DNA of 43,028 nucleotides, from assembly GCF_000420105.1 (NCBI RefSeq), contig NZ_ATUH01000006.1, positions 1-43,028 on the forward strand. The letters are read 5' to 3'. The notes beneath the pieces are model-generated. The model saw only the letters and a program-made list of their open reading frames with translations, was not told the origin of the DNA and made no database searches. Positions 19,713-29,931 of the stretch are shown here, in pieces; position 1 is the first letter of the stretch, and every line of letters begins with the position of its first letter. Origin of the DNA: Metamycoplasma orale ATCC 23714 (GTDB lineage Bacteria > Bacillota_I > Bacilli_A > Mycoplasmatales > Metamycoplasmataceae). The translations under genes were made by a program, and so were the position numbers.

Positions 19713-21878
19713 ATGTCTAAAACTCCAAAAGAAAATAAAATTAAAACAATTCAAACTAGTGAACAAGCGTCAAAAAAGAAAAAAATTATTTGAGGTACTA
19801 CATGGGGTCTTTTATTAGCAGGAGGAATTTCTGCAGGTTTTAGTATACCGCTTATTAAAGCATGTCAATCACTTCCTAAACCTGCCCCAACTTTAAAAGA
19901 TGATGATATTATTTCACACATTACTTCTGAACATACTGATTCAAAAATAACTTATGGTGACTTAAATGAAAGATATGTTACTAATAATGAAAAAGCTCAC
20001 TTGTCTTCTGAAATGAAAAGCCAACTTTATAGATATTTATATCAAAAAGAATATGAAGGTTCTCTTTGATATAATGCAGTTTATCATGCAAATAAAATTA
20101 ATAAATCTAAAAAGGATTTCAGACTTAAATCAATTTCAAAAATAACTGAAGAAGTTACAAAAGATATTAATGAACTTAAAGAAAAAATTAAGAAACAATT
20201 TGGTTATGAAAAAAACTGAGAAGATGAATTTAAAAAAGAATTAGCAACTTCACAATATGGCAATGCAAAAAATGAACAAGAAGCTATTGATTATAGAGTT
20301 ACAGCTAAATTAAAAAATGAAGCATTTAGAAGATATCAATTTGAAATTAATCAAGATTTTACTTATAGTGAACTAAAAGCGGGACATATTGTTGCAAATG
20401 CAGATACATTCTATACATTAGATGATGGTAAAAAAGTTGAAGTAGCTAAAAAAGGTGAAATTATTCAATTAGATTTTGCAAAAGAAAATGAAAATTTTGT
20501 TTTACCTGAACTAGATTCAAAGGAATTAAAAATTAATACAGAAGATGAATATAAAGTTCCTTTATTTGTAACTAAGTCATTTGTTAAAGAATTAAAAAAT
20601 CCAATGCGTTTTATTCCTGATTGAATTGAACAAAAACAATTAATTACATCTGAATTATCTTTAAGCGCTGCGCCTGTTAAAGATAAAAGTGAAAAACCTT
20701 GAACTGTTAAACAAGATGAAATTATAAAATTATTTAAATATACTCTTTATAGTGATGTTGATAATTTAGAAACAAAATATAAAGTAACTTTAGGAATTGA
20801 TAGAATTGGACAATTTAAAGGTATTAAAACAATTATTTCTGATACTGAATTAACAGATAAATTAATTCAAACTGCTTTAAATGATAAAAAGTTGATTGAA
20901 TATGTTTCTTCAAATACAGGAAATGCTAAAAAAATTGGTAGTGATGGATTTAAAAATATTTCTTCATATATAAGCGGAGATGCAACTTCATATTTACCAT
21001 TTTTATCTACAATAATCGGAGATGCAACAGCAAATAAATCAATATTTAAAATAAATGAAAAAAATAATTTATTTTTAGAATTAAAAACCGAACTTTTAGA
21101 CATTTTTTCATCAGACCCTACTTTAAAAACGCAATTAACTAATAGCGAATTTACTTTAGATAAAAATGACCCTACCTTTAATGAAAAAATTGCTGAGTAT
21201 GCAAAATATAATGAACAAGTTGATAAATTCATCAAAGATATGAAAAAAGAAGAATTTGATGAAAAGGTTGGAAATATTTTTAAAAAAGTTTTTGGTGATA
21301 ATGCCGACAAAAATAAAATTTCAGCAATATACAAAGTAAATGATAATTTTGTGTTTGTTTCTTCATCGGGTATTAAAATTCAAAATATTTTTGAATTAAA
21401 AACCGAAGAAATAGTTAAAAAACTAATTTTAAAAGGTTTGAAAATCAAGTCTAAAGCCGCTGAACATAGTGAATTAAAAGAACCTATTTTAAATCTTGAA
21501 ACTATGTTTAATTCAATTATTAATGAAGATTATGAAATAAATGATTTATTACATATTCAAGATTTTAAAGAATTTATCAAGGGTAAAAAATTCAAAGACT
21601 TAAATTCAAAAGAAAGCACTTTTAGTGATGCTGATATTCAAAACGTGCTTGAATATCAAACAATGTTAAAGAAAATTTCAAAAAGTTCAATTATAAGTGA
21701 TAAAGCAAAACAAATTGAAACTTATATAACTGAACAAATTAATAATCAATTGTATGGTGACTTTAAATATGATGCTGCTAAAAAAGATTATTACTTAAAT
21801 CCACATACAGATGAAATAGGCGAAGAAGCAATCTTGAAATACATTTTTAAACAAATTCAAGATTTCTTAATTAATTAA
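19713..21878 (+). CDS. HinT-interacting membrane complex protein P80
   Basis: A 721-residue protein (about 80 kDa) with a basic N terminus and one hydrophobic segment (WGTTWGLLLAGGISAGFSI, about 27-45) followed by LIKAC with Cys 51. The rest is a Lys/Glu-rich, mostly helical extracellular part. The P80 identity rests mainly on context: in Mycoplasma hominis P80, P60 and the HIT protein form a membrane complex from one operon, and here a 60-kDa lipoprotein and hinT follow directly with matching sizes. SD AGAAAGG lies 5 nt before the ATG. UGA encodes Trp several times. Confidence 0.75.
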
Positions 21879-21890
21879 AAGGAGAATATT

Positions 21891-23681
21891 ATGAAAGCTA
21901 AAAAAATATTAAATTTATTAAGTTTAACAACATTACCTTTAGCAGCAAGTACTCTTCCTTTAATTTCTGCTACTAAATGTAAAAATTCATCTAAAGTTGA
22001 AGGTAATGCTGATAATAATGCAGCTTATCAAGAAACTGTTATTAAGAAAAAACTTTCTCTTAATAAAATTTTAATTGATGTAACAAGCACTGTTTTATAT
22101 GAAACATACTTTGAAGGAAATATTGATTTATTACCTGAAGCACAAAGAAAAAGCCCTGATGAAGCAATTTTAAAAACTATTTTAAATAAATCAACTCAAC
22201 TTTCAAAAGACTTTTTTGAATTATTTAAACTTTTTATTAATAAAAAATTAGATTCAGATAAGCAATATTTTAGTAATTTAAGAAATATATTTGCTAAAGC
22301 AAATTTAGATGTTACTTCTTTTGATCCTGCTGTGTTTAATATACCTAATGATTCTGAACAAGAATTTATTATTAAGAATTCTAATTGACTTGAAGAAAAC
22401 ATTAGATTAGAAATTCAAAAGCAATTAATTATTAAAGGATATTTACTAAAAAATACAGAGTCGCTTAAGAAAATTACAAAAAATAAAGATGGGATAGATA
22501 TTGCTAAATCTAAATTCAAAATTGATGAAGATAAAACTCCATATAATATTAAAGAATTATTTAAAGCACTAGACCATAAAGCAGATAATCTTTATTTATT
22601 AGAAACATTAGTAAATACGCCAATTAACGAAGAATGAGAATTTAGTGATACAAGAGATATGCAAGTTAGAAGTACTACTGGAAAAATAAGTGGAATGGAA
22701 GACTATAATAGAATCGCTGAATTTAACCCAAATAATTTACCAAATTATAAAGTTAACCCAACTATAATGAATAAACCATGACAAAAAATGCTTTTAGTTA
22801 ATACTGGCGATCAAAATGTTAATTTAGAAGAATTAAGAGGCTATAAAGGCGTAATAAGCGCAACTTCTGGTTCAGGCGAATTAGATACCACAATAGGTGG
22901 ATTAAAATATATTAAGACTCCTATTTTTGGATTTGTTGATCCTAATAGTAATAAAGTATATTCAGAAAATACTTTTGAATTTAACAAACTTGTTAATGCT
23001 GTTAAAGATAGACCAAAACCTGAAGTTGAAGATGCAGCTAAAACCAAAATTACAAGTGGCGATCAAAAGAATATAAATGATAAAGATATTAAAATTGATG
23101 GTACTACTAAAAAAGAAGCAGATGGAAAAGTAACTTTTGAAAAAACATTTACTTTAGGTTCTAAAAATTACACCTTAATTTATAGGATTAAGAGTTTAGA
23201 ATATGATTTTGCAAGATCTAAAGATCTTAATATTGAATGAGTAATGACAGCCAAAAAAGATGATGGTAAAGCATTTCCTGGCAATTGTTTAGTTGAATTT
23301 AGTACTAAATTAAAAGATCTAAATAAGCCGACTGAAGATGCTCAATTTAATTTAGATTTATATAAAACTTCAATTGACTTATATAATGAAAGCACAAAAG
23401 GTTTCAAGGCTAAATACTTAGTTAAGATAGCACCTTTATTTATTAAAGATGATCCTAATGCTTCTGATACAAATGCATCTGGAAAATTAACATTAAAAGA
23501 TACACCTTGAGCTTCCGAAGATCAACAAAATAAAATAGCTCTTAATTTAATAACTTTAAAAGGTGAAGAATTATTTAAGGCAGCTATTAAATATTTTAAA
23601 GAAATTAATATTTTTAAAGTTGATGAAAAAACTTTACGTTCTGAAATAAGAGATGAATTTAGAAAATTAGGAATTTTATAG
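21891..23681 (+). CDS. HinT-interacting membrane complex lipoprotein P60
   Basis: A 596-residue precursor. Residues 1-30 form a lipoprotein-type signal peptide (MKAKKILNLLSLTTLPLAAS to Cys 30), but Lys occupies the position before Cys (SATKC), which is atypical. The mature part has many Lys/Asp/Glu/Asn residues and no enzyme motif that I recognise. SD AAGGAGA lies 12 nt after the P80 stop. The stop codon is one base away from the hinT start. Function is inferred from M. hominis, where P60 anchors the P80-HinT complex at the membrane. Confidence 0.75.
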
Positions 23682-23682
23682 T

Positions 23683-24009
23683 ATGGAAAAAGATACATTT
23701 CAAAGAATTATAGATAGAGAAATACCTGCAACTATTATTTATGAAGATGATGATGTTATTGCATTTTTAGATATACATCCTCGTAATAAAGGACATTTCT
23801 TAGTAGTGCCTAAAGAATTTTCTGAAAATTTATATGATATTGAAGATGAACAATTTGATATTTTATTAAAAACTGCTAGATCATTAGCTTTAGCACAAAC
23901 TAAAAAATTACATGCAACCGGTTTTAAATTAGAAGTAAATAATGGAACTTCAGCTGGGCAAGAAATATTTAGAACTCATATTCACGTTATTCCTTATTAT
24001 GGAGATTAA
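23683..24009 (+). CDS. hinT: HIT-family purine nucleotide phosphoramidase HinT
   Basis: A 108-residue HIT protein. The N-terminal part has IIYEDDDVIAFLDIHPRNKG and GHFLVVPK, and the C-terminal motif is GQEIFRTHIHVIPYYGD. HinT enzymes split AMP-amine phosphoramidates; the central His of the triad is the nucleophile. Here H99 and H101 are present, but the first His of the usual H-x-H-x-H is Arg 97. The gene starts one base after the P60 stop, so the three genes are translated together. A soluble enzyme, it would be held at the membrane by P60/P80. Confidence 0.93.
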   Translation: MEKDTFQRIIDREIPATIIYEDDDVIAFLDIHPRNKGHFLVVPKEFSENLYDIEDEQFDILLKTARSLALAQTKKLHATGFKLEVNNGTSAGQEIFRTHIHVIPYYGD

Positions 24010-24024
24010 ATAATAATGACCAAG

Positions 24025-24062
24025 AAAAAATACTTTAATTTTAAAATTAAAGTATTTTTTTA
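24025..24062 (+). terminator. Terminator of the P80-P60-hinT operon
   Basis: AAAAAATACTTTAATT (24025-24040) pairs perfectly with AATTAAAGTATTTTTT (24045-24060) around a 4-nt loop. Confidence 0.88.
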
Positions 24063-24132
24063 TTAAAATATAAATATGAGTTTTTTACGCTCATAATAAA
24101 ATTTTAAATAAAAATAAGGGAGCATATATACA

Positions 24133-25971
24133 ATGAGTAAGAAAAATAAGATTTTATTTTCTATTTTTGCATTACCTACATTATTGCCTTTAGTTGCAAT
24201 TTCATGTAAAACTAAAAGTGTAGAAGATGAAATTAAAAAGATAAATATATCTATTACAAGTAAGAACCGTGAAGCAAAAGATGTTAAATCAGAAGACATT
24301 ATAGTTTCAAATTATGACAAAGCATATTTTGCCGTTTCTAAAATTGAGGTTCAACCTAAAAGCGGTTTAGAAACAACATTAGAGATTATTGTTGAATTAC
24401 AAAACATTAAATCAAAACAAACTGCTGTTCGTCAATTTATTATTGAGGGCTTTAAAGAAAATCCAGCTAAAGTTGCTAAGAAAGAACTTGAAGAAGATTT
24501 GATTAAAGTTCAACTTGAAGAAATAGAAGCAAAAAGCACTAAAATAGCTTCATCAATCACTAGCAACGATATTAAAGTTAAAGGTGTAGATGAACAAAAA
24601 TATGATTTATTTATAAATGTTAAAGTAGACAAAAATGATAATTCTAAATTATTAGTAACTGTTACTTTAAAAAACAAAAAGAATCTTTCAGTATCTGGCA
24701 AAAAAGACTTTACTATTGAAGGTTTTAAAGTAGCATCTGCCGAAGAACAAAAAATTTTAGAAGATCTTGAAAAGGTTTCTAAACTTGTAGCAGTTGATGT
24801 TTTAGACAAAAACAAACTTGCAAAAGAAGTTCAAATAGAAGATTTAAAGTTTAGTAATTTTGATGAAACTACATATGAAATAGTTGAAAAATCAATTTCA
24901 GTTTCTAAAACTGATTCAAAGGTTTTAGAAGTTTTCTTTAAATTGAAACACAAAGCATCTAATTTACTTTCAAACAAACGTAATAAAGAAGTTTCAGGTT
25001 TTAAAGAAGAAACAGTGGTTGATGCTGATATTTTAGAATTAAAAGCTATTTTAGAAAAAGGTTCAGTATCATATAATGATCCAAAAGCTGCAATTATTTC
25101 AGTGGCTGATCTTGAAGAATCTAAACTTCAATTTAATGCTGAAAACAATAATCCTTTACCTGCAGGCGTTTCTTTAAGCTCTATAAAATTTGAAAAACCT
25201 ACAGTTTCAAGAGTTGAAGTTAACTCAGGTAGAAGAACAATAATAGTAGAACTAACTAAAAATGGCAAAGTTGCAAATAAAGTATTTACTTTAACATGCA
25301 AAGAATCAGATTTTGATATTATAATTAACCAAAGAGAAAAAATTGTTGAAGAAAACTTTGAATTGATTCAAACAAAAGAAGCCAAGGCTGCTTTAGAAGC
25401 ATTGTTAGGTTCAAATACTTCGGCTACTTTATATTATGACTTTACTGGTGTATTTAAAGATAAAAAATATGGTGAAGCAGATAGAAAAGATATTCTTTCA
25501 AGAAAAGGTGACTTTAAATTTGGAACTGTATTTGAATGTGAAATAATTAAAAATTCTGAAAATAATTATTCGCTTAAAATTAAAATTGGAAAATATGATA
25601 AGAATCACAATCCAAAATGATTGTATGATTGAAAAGAATATACATTAAGTGATTATTCATATAATTTTGTTGATAAAGAAGATTTAAATAAAGTAGCGCT
25701 TGAAAATAAAACAAAAATTGATTATCCTGATAAACAAAGCGTTCTTGTTTCTGAACTTGATCAATCTAAAATCATATTGCCTACTAATGTTAAAGTATTT
25801 AATAATGATGTTATATTTGTAGTTGAAAATGTTGATAAAGATTCAGAACATAATACTGCAACTATTCATTACTATGCACAAGCTACATATAATGGTGAAG
25901 TTATAAAATCAGATATTATGACTACAATTATTGAAGGATTTAAAGTTGATGAATTAGGCAAAGAATTTTAA
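24133..25971 (+). CDS. Multi-domain surface lipoprotein, N-terminal part (lipoprotein-associated domains)
   Basis: A 612-residue product with a clear lipoprotein signal peptide (LLPLVAISC, Cys 25). It consists of repeated units of about 80-95 residues, each ending in a phrase such as FTIEGFKV, FIIEGFKE, VSGFKEE or IIEGFKV. This is the pattern of the lipoprotein-associated domain (Lipoprotein_17/LppA type) found in variable mycoplasma surface lipoproteins. The frame runs through UGA-Trp at 25618 and 25630 and stops at TAA 25969-25971. One codon later the same frame resumes with another domain of the same type, so the gene looks cut by a nonsense codon. Confidence 0.82.
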
Positions 25972-25974
25972 GGA

Positions 25975-26883
25975 ATGTCAATTACATATGAAGATATGGC
26001 TACAACTTTACCTTCAGCAATTGATCAAAATCAAATCAAATTAATGAAAAATTCTGAAGCATATATTGTGCCTGCCGATATTATTAAAACTATAACAATT
26101 ACTTCAAAAGATGAATATACTGGAAAAGTTGTAATTAAAGTTACATTTGAAAAAGCCGGTAAAAAAGTTGAAAAAGAATTTGAATTACAATTTAATAAAA
26201 AACCATTAGATTTAAATTCATTAACTTTGGATAGTACATTAAATATTGAAGGAATTGTGCCAAATGTTGATACTTTAGCAAGTTCTATTTTAAAAGAAAA
26301 TGTTAAATTAACATTTAAAGAAGAATTTGCAAATATTTTAGAAGTTGTTACTTATTCATTAGAAGCTAAAGATGTTGAAGGCAAATTAACTTTAAGTGTT
26401 GAATTTAAAAATAGATTAAATAATGAAACAAAAACTTTAAGCAAAGAATATACTGGCTTTAAGGTTGTTAGTGGTACTACTAAAAAATTTAGATTACAAG
26501 AATTGTATGCTCTTTCAGAATCAAAAACATTATTCCATGTAAAAAATGAAGCTGAATTAAAGAAACAACTTTTAAAATTAAAAGATCAACCTAACGATCA
26601 AAGAATTGAAATAATAGACAATGGTATTAAATTTTTTATTAGTGGACATTCAACTGGTTTATCAACTGTATTAGTTTTAGACCCAACAGTTAAGGGAAAA
26701 GTTAAAACTGGTAGTGGACAAAAAAATATTGGTTTAGCTGGAAAAGTAGGTTCAAGCAAGAAAACAAATGGAATTAATGTTCATTTTTATAATGACGGTA
26801 GAATTAGTTTCAAATGAAAATTATATTTAGATAATGGACAACTTGATGATATCGAATATGAACAAATAGTTGTAAATAGCTAA
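25975..26883 (+). pseudogene. C-terminal part of the same lipoprotein gene, after an in-frame TAA
   Basis: The 302-codon frame lies in the same frame as the upstream lipoprotein part, one codon (GGA) after its TAA. It encodes two more domains of the same kind (ending FELQFNKK and EYTGFKVV) and a distinct end domain with ISGHSTGLSTVLVLDP and NGINVHFYNDGRISFKWKL. It has no signal peptide, so alone it would stay in the cytoplasm. The ATG at 25975 has only AAGGA touching it, with no proper spacing. Reinitiation after TAAGGAATG or read-through is possible; simple inactivation is the default. Confidence 0.7.
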
Positions 26884-26901
26884 TTTTAGAAATTTATAAG
26901 C

Positions 26902-26937
26902 AAAAACATAGCAAAATTAAATGCTATGTTTTTTTAT
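26902..26937 (+). terminator. Terminator of the lipoprotein gene
   Basis: AAAAACATAGCA (26902-26913) pairs with TGCTATGTTTTT (26922-26933), followed by T. Confidence 0.88.
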
Positions 26938-26970
26938 ATAAAAAGTTTGAAGTTATTTCCTTCAAACTTT
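26938..26970 (-). terminator. Terminator of the NrnA-like operon
   Basis: AAAGTTTGAAG (26942-26952) pairs with CTTCAAACTTT (26960-26970). On the minus strand the stem is followed by a T-rich run. It stands back to back with the lipoprotein terminator. Confidence 0.82.
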
Positions 26971-26976
26971 AATTAT

Positions 26977-27975
26977 TTAATAATCATATTCTTTAGTATT
27001 AAGAACTTCTTTTTCACAGTCTTTAATAATTTCTTTAATTAATTTAGTATCTTTAATTTGTGCGCCTGAAGCTCTATGGTGTCCGCCACCACCTCATTTA
27101 ACTGCTACATTTCTAACACATGGACCATTTGATCTAAATTCACATCTGATTGAATCTTCCTTTTCTTGTGTAAAGAATACTCAAAATGCATTGTCATCAA
27201 TAGATGCTAGTAAACCAGGTCTATTAGCTAATAGTGGATCATTTATGCCTAATTTTTTTTGAGTTTCTAAATCAAAGTAGAATGAGACAACTCTATTTTT
27301 AATTGTCATATGTTGATGAATATATGCATTAATTTTTATATCATCTAGAGTGCGTTTAGCAAGTTCGTTGTGTATTAATTCTTTTTTAGCACCACATTTT
27401 CATAAATGTCCAACAAGTTCTAAAGTTCTAGCATTAGTTGTATTAGAAGTAAGTTTAACTGAGTCTGTATATATTCCTAAATATAAATATGTTGCAGCCT
27501 TTTCATTTATTTTTCAACCAAGTTCATAAGCTAGTTCTGCTACTTGTTGAGCAGCAGCGGGAGCTTCTGGTTCAACTCACCTTACAGAAGCGTATAAATC
27601 ATCTTCATTAGGATGGTGATCAATTCTAATTACATCAGTAAATATTTTGTTATCTAAATAAATTCTTTTTTCTAATCTTTCTTTATAGTTAGCATCAACT
27701 ATAATTGCCAAAGAATCTTCCATTGGCTTATTTTCAATTTCATCCATAGTAAAATCTAGGAAACTATAGATACCTTTTGAATCACCAATTGTTAAAACAT
27801 TTTTATTTTTAAAATTTTCTAAAATTAAATTCTTCATACCAAATTGAGAACCTAAACAATCTCCGTCAGGTCTAATATGGTGATAAATTACAATATTTTT
27901 GTATTTTTTAATTTTAGCTTCTAGTTGTTTAAAAATTGATAATTTTTCTTTACTTATTTTGCTTTTCATATTCAT
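26977..27975 (-). CDS. DHH/DHHA1 phosphoesterase, NrnA/MgpA-like (second gene)
   Basis: A 332-residue protein of the NrnA family, which degrades nanoRNA and/or dephosphorylates 3'-phosphoadenosine 5'-phosphate or cyclic dinucleotide products. Metal-binding motifs are HHIRPDGDCLGSQFG near residue 32, VDAN, and RIDHHPNED (the DHH motif). The DHHA1 domain ends with GGGGHHRASGAQI. The ATG at 27975 has AAAAGG 3 nt upstream, and the gene starts inside the end of its paralogue (26-nt overlap). An ATG at 27969 is an alternative start. Substrates cannot be told apart from sequence alone. Confidence 0.9.
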
Positions 27976-28933
27976 TTACCTTTTCATCTAATTCACGTAA
28001 TATTTGTTTCATTTCATCTTTTGAATGAATTGTAGCGCCAGCAGCAACTTCGTGCCCACCACCAGGTTTATGTTTAGCACATATATCATTAATTCAAACA
28101 CTGTTACTTCTTACACGAGCTCTAATTCAACCTTCTTTTTGATCAATAAAGAATACTCAAACTTTGCAATCCCCAATATTTGCCAAAATGTTTACATCAT
28201 TTGCTTCATTTTCATTAAGATTGAATTTTTTTTGAATTTTTTTAGTAACATGAAAGTAAAGTACTTTTCCTATTTTTTTATAGTTTAATAAAACATAAGC
28301 TGCAAATCTTACTTTTCTTTCATCTCTATATGAGAGCGGCAAGTTAATGTCTCAAACTTTAAAGTTAGGTGCACTATGTAAATAACTCATAACATCAAAT
28401 GTTCTTTTTTGAACATATTCATAATTAAATCTACCTGAGTCTGTGTTTATTGCTAAATATAAATATTTAGCTGCATCATCACTAATTACTCATTTTGCAT
28501 TCATTGCAATATAAGCTACTTGCTCACCAGCGGCTGCATATGCAGCATCTTCTCATTCATAATCATATTTAATATCTGGATCAACTGGGTGGTGATCTAT
28601 TCTTAACATTTTGGTAAAGTTTTTATCCAAAATATATTGAGCAAATTGAATTCTTTCTGAATTATTTGCATCAACTACAACACCTAAGGAATTTTTAAAG
28701 TATTTTTTATCTACATCTTCAAACTTATCAAAATCTCACTTCATAAATGGGTATATTCCGCCATTATCTCCAAAAACAAAAACGTTTTTACTTGGATAAT
28801 TACTTTTGATAAGTTCTCTAAGACCAAATTGAGAACCTAAACAATCTCCGTCAGGTCTAACATGATGAAAAATAAAAATATTATCATATTCTTCAATTGC
28901 TTTTTTAGCAATTTTTCAATTGTTTTTAGCCAT
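27950..28933 (-). CDS. DHH/DHHA1 phosphoesterase, NrnA/MgpA-like (first gene)
   Basis: A 327-residue paralogue of the gene that follows it. It has HHVRPDGDCLGSQFG, VDANNSERIQ, RIDHHPVDPD and, at the end, KHKPGGGHEVAAGATI, so all the metal and substrate motifs are present. The SD AAGGAG lies 7 nt before the ATG. The two copies share short runs of identical DNA around the RPDGDCLGSQFG segment but have diverged elsewhere. Many mycoplasmas have two NrnA-type proteins, often at separate loci; here they form one overlapping pair. Confidence 0.9.
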
Positions 28934-29059
28934 TATTATTTCTCCTTGAAAAGTTATTTTATAATACAATTATATATTTTATTGTTCAATATATTTTTTA
29001 AATAATTGAATAATTTCTTTTTGTTTTCATTTTTAATTATTTATTTTTTATTGCCTTAA

Positions 29060-29100
29060 GAAAAACAATATGATTTTTCCTAATCCTTTCTCAAATTAGT
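29060..29100. repeat. Structured repeat element, copy A
   Basis: A 41-nt element: GAAAAACAATATGATTTTTC followed by CTAATCCTTTCTCAAATTAG. Each half can fold into a small hairpin (GAAAAA/TTTTTC and CTAAT/ATTAG). It recurs at 29756 and 30404, once upstream of each of three consecutive genes. The remainder of 28934-29235 is AT-rich leader DNA with an inverted repeat at 29142 and no further gene. Confidence 0.85.
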
Positions 29101-29141
29101 ATATTTTTGAATCTACTAATAAAAATTATGCAAAAATAAAG

Positions 29142-29163
29142 ATGAATAGTTAATACTATTCAT
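29142..29163. promoter_or_regulatory. Operator-like inverted repeat, copy A
   Basis: ATGAATAGT (29142-29150) and ACTATTCAT (29155-29163) form a perfect 9-bp inverted repeat around TAAT, 72 nt before the coiled-coil gene. It is identical in the second cassette and is not followed by a T-run, so an operator or leader hairpin is more likely than a terminator. Confidence 0.55.
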
Positions 29164-29235
29164 TGAAAAACTTTGTAAATTTATTATTTTTACAAATATA
29201 CAAATTTTAAAAAATAAACTAAAAAATACTATACA

Positions 29236-29700
29236 ATGAAAGGAGGTAAGACCATAAATAAAGACAATGATAACTTCAATGGGCCATTTGGAGAAACCAC
29301 TTTTTATGTAAAGTTGAGTTTATCTGAAATTAAGAAGCTTATGAATAAATATAGTAATTTAAATTGTGCAATGTGCCAATTTAGTAACTATGAAGATTAT
29401 AAGTTTTTAGTTGTTAGATATCAGGAGGAAGATATGAAAGTAAAACCATTAACCCCGCCAAAAGCAGAACCCATTATTACAAAAGAAGTAATTATGCAAA
29501 TTGCTTTTGCAGTTAAAGAATTAATACAACCTGATATCGATGAAATTAAAGTGAGATTAGATAAAGTTGAACAAAGGCTTGATAAAGTTGAAAAAGATAT
29601 TGTTGAAATTAAAAAAGACATTATTGAATTAAAAAGTGATGTTGCAATGCTTAAATCATTTCACATTGAAGATATTAAAAACTATAAAGCAACTAATTAA
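29236..29700 (+). CDS. Small coiled-coil protein, cassette copy 1
   Basis: A 154-residue protein of no family I recognise with confidence; the coiled-coil tail resembles mycoplasma DUF16-type proteins. Residues 14-62 form a compact part (FNGPFGETTFYVKLSLSEIK, then two Cys in NCAMCQF). A Pro-rich link (PLTPPKAEP) leads to heptads (IKVRLDKVEQRLDKVEKDI). The start is uncertain. ATG 29236 is directly followed by a perfect SD (AAAGGAGGT, 29239-29247), which would suit an ATA start at 29254. A second SD, AGGAGG, precedes an in-frame ATG at 29434 and could give an 88-residue coiled-coil product. The gene is duplicated downstream and lies upstream of a peptide exporter. Confidence 0.75.
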   Translation: MKGGKTINKDNDNFNGPFGETTFYVKLSLSEIKKLMNKYSNLNCAMCQFSNYEDYKFLVVRYQEEDMKVKPLTPPKAEPIITKEVIMQIAFAVKELIQPDIDEIKVRLDKVEQRLDKVEKDIVEIKKDIIELKSDVAMLKSFHIEDIKNYKATN

Positions 29701-29717
29701 TATGACTTTAGTTTGGG

Positions 29718-29746
29718 ACTCATGCAAATTATTGCATGAGTTTTTA
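29718..29746 (+). terminator. Terminator of cassette copy 1
   Basis: ACTCATGCAA (29718-29727) pairs with TTGCATGAGT (29732-29741), followed by T. The copy 2 hairpin differs in the stem but stays paired. Confidence 0.88.
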
Positions 29747-29755
29747 TTTAATTTA

Positions 29756-29797
29756 GAAAAAACAATATGATTTTTCCTAATCCTTTCTCAAATTAGT
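29756..29797. repeat. Structured repeat element, copy B
   Basis: The second copy of the element, one A longer than copy A, otherwise the same to the end of ATTAGT. It lies between the terminator of cassette 1 and the promoter region of cassette 2. Confidence 0.85.
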
Positions 29798-29838
29798 CCA
29801 TTTTTGAATGTGTTAATAAAAATTATGCAAAAATAAAG

Positions 29839-29860
29839 ATGAATAGTTAATACTATTCAT
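29839..29860. promoter_or_regulatory. Operator-like inverted repeat, copy B
   Basis: The same ATGAATAGT-TAAT-ACTATTCAT as in copy A, again 72 bases before the start codon of the coiled-coil gene. Confidence 0.55.
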
Positions 29861-29931
29861 TGAAAAACTTTTTAAATTTATTGTTTTTACAAAACACAAA
29901 TTTTACAAAATAAACTAAAAAATGCTATACA

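Noticed and set aside
24133..26883. Apparent multiple short genes in TGA-rich regions (also P60 and the YwaF-like genes)
   Set aside because: The breaks are TGA codons read as Trp; only the TAA at 25969 is a real interruption.
29236..29250. MKGG at the start of the coiled-coil proteins as a double-glycine leader for the exporter
   Set aside because: A leader of four residues is far too short, and the codons are better explained as a Shine-Dalgarno sequence.
29267..29310. Short out-of-frame peptide ORF in both cassettes (about 14 codons)
   Set aside because: Its spacing from the SD is too long and its conservation follows from the overlapping frame.
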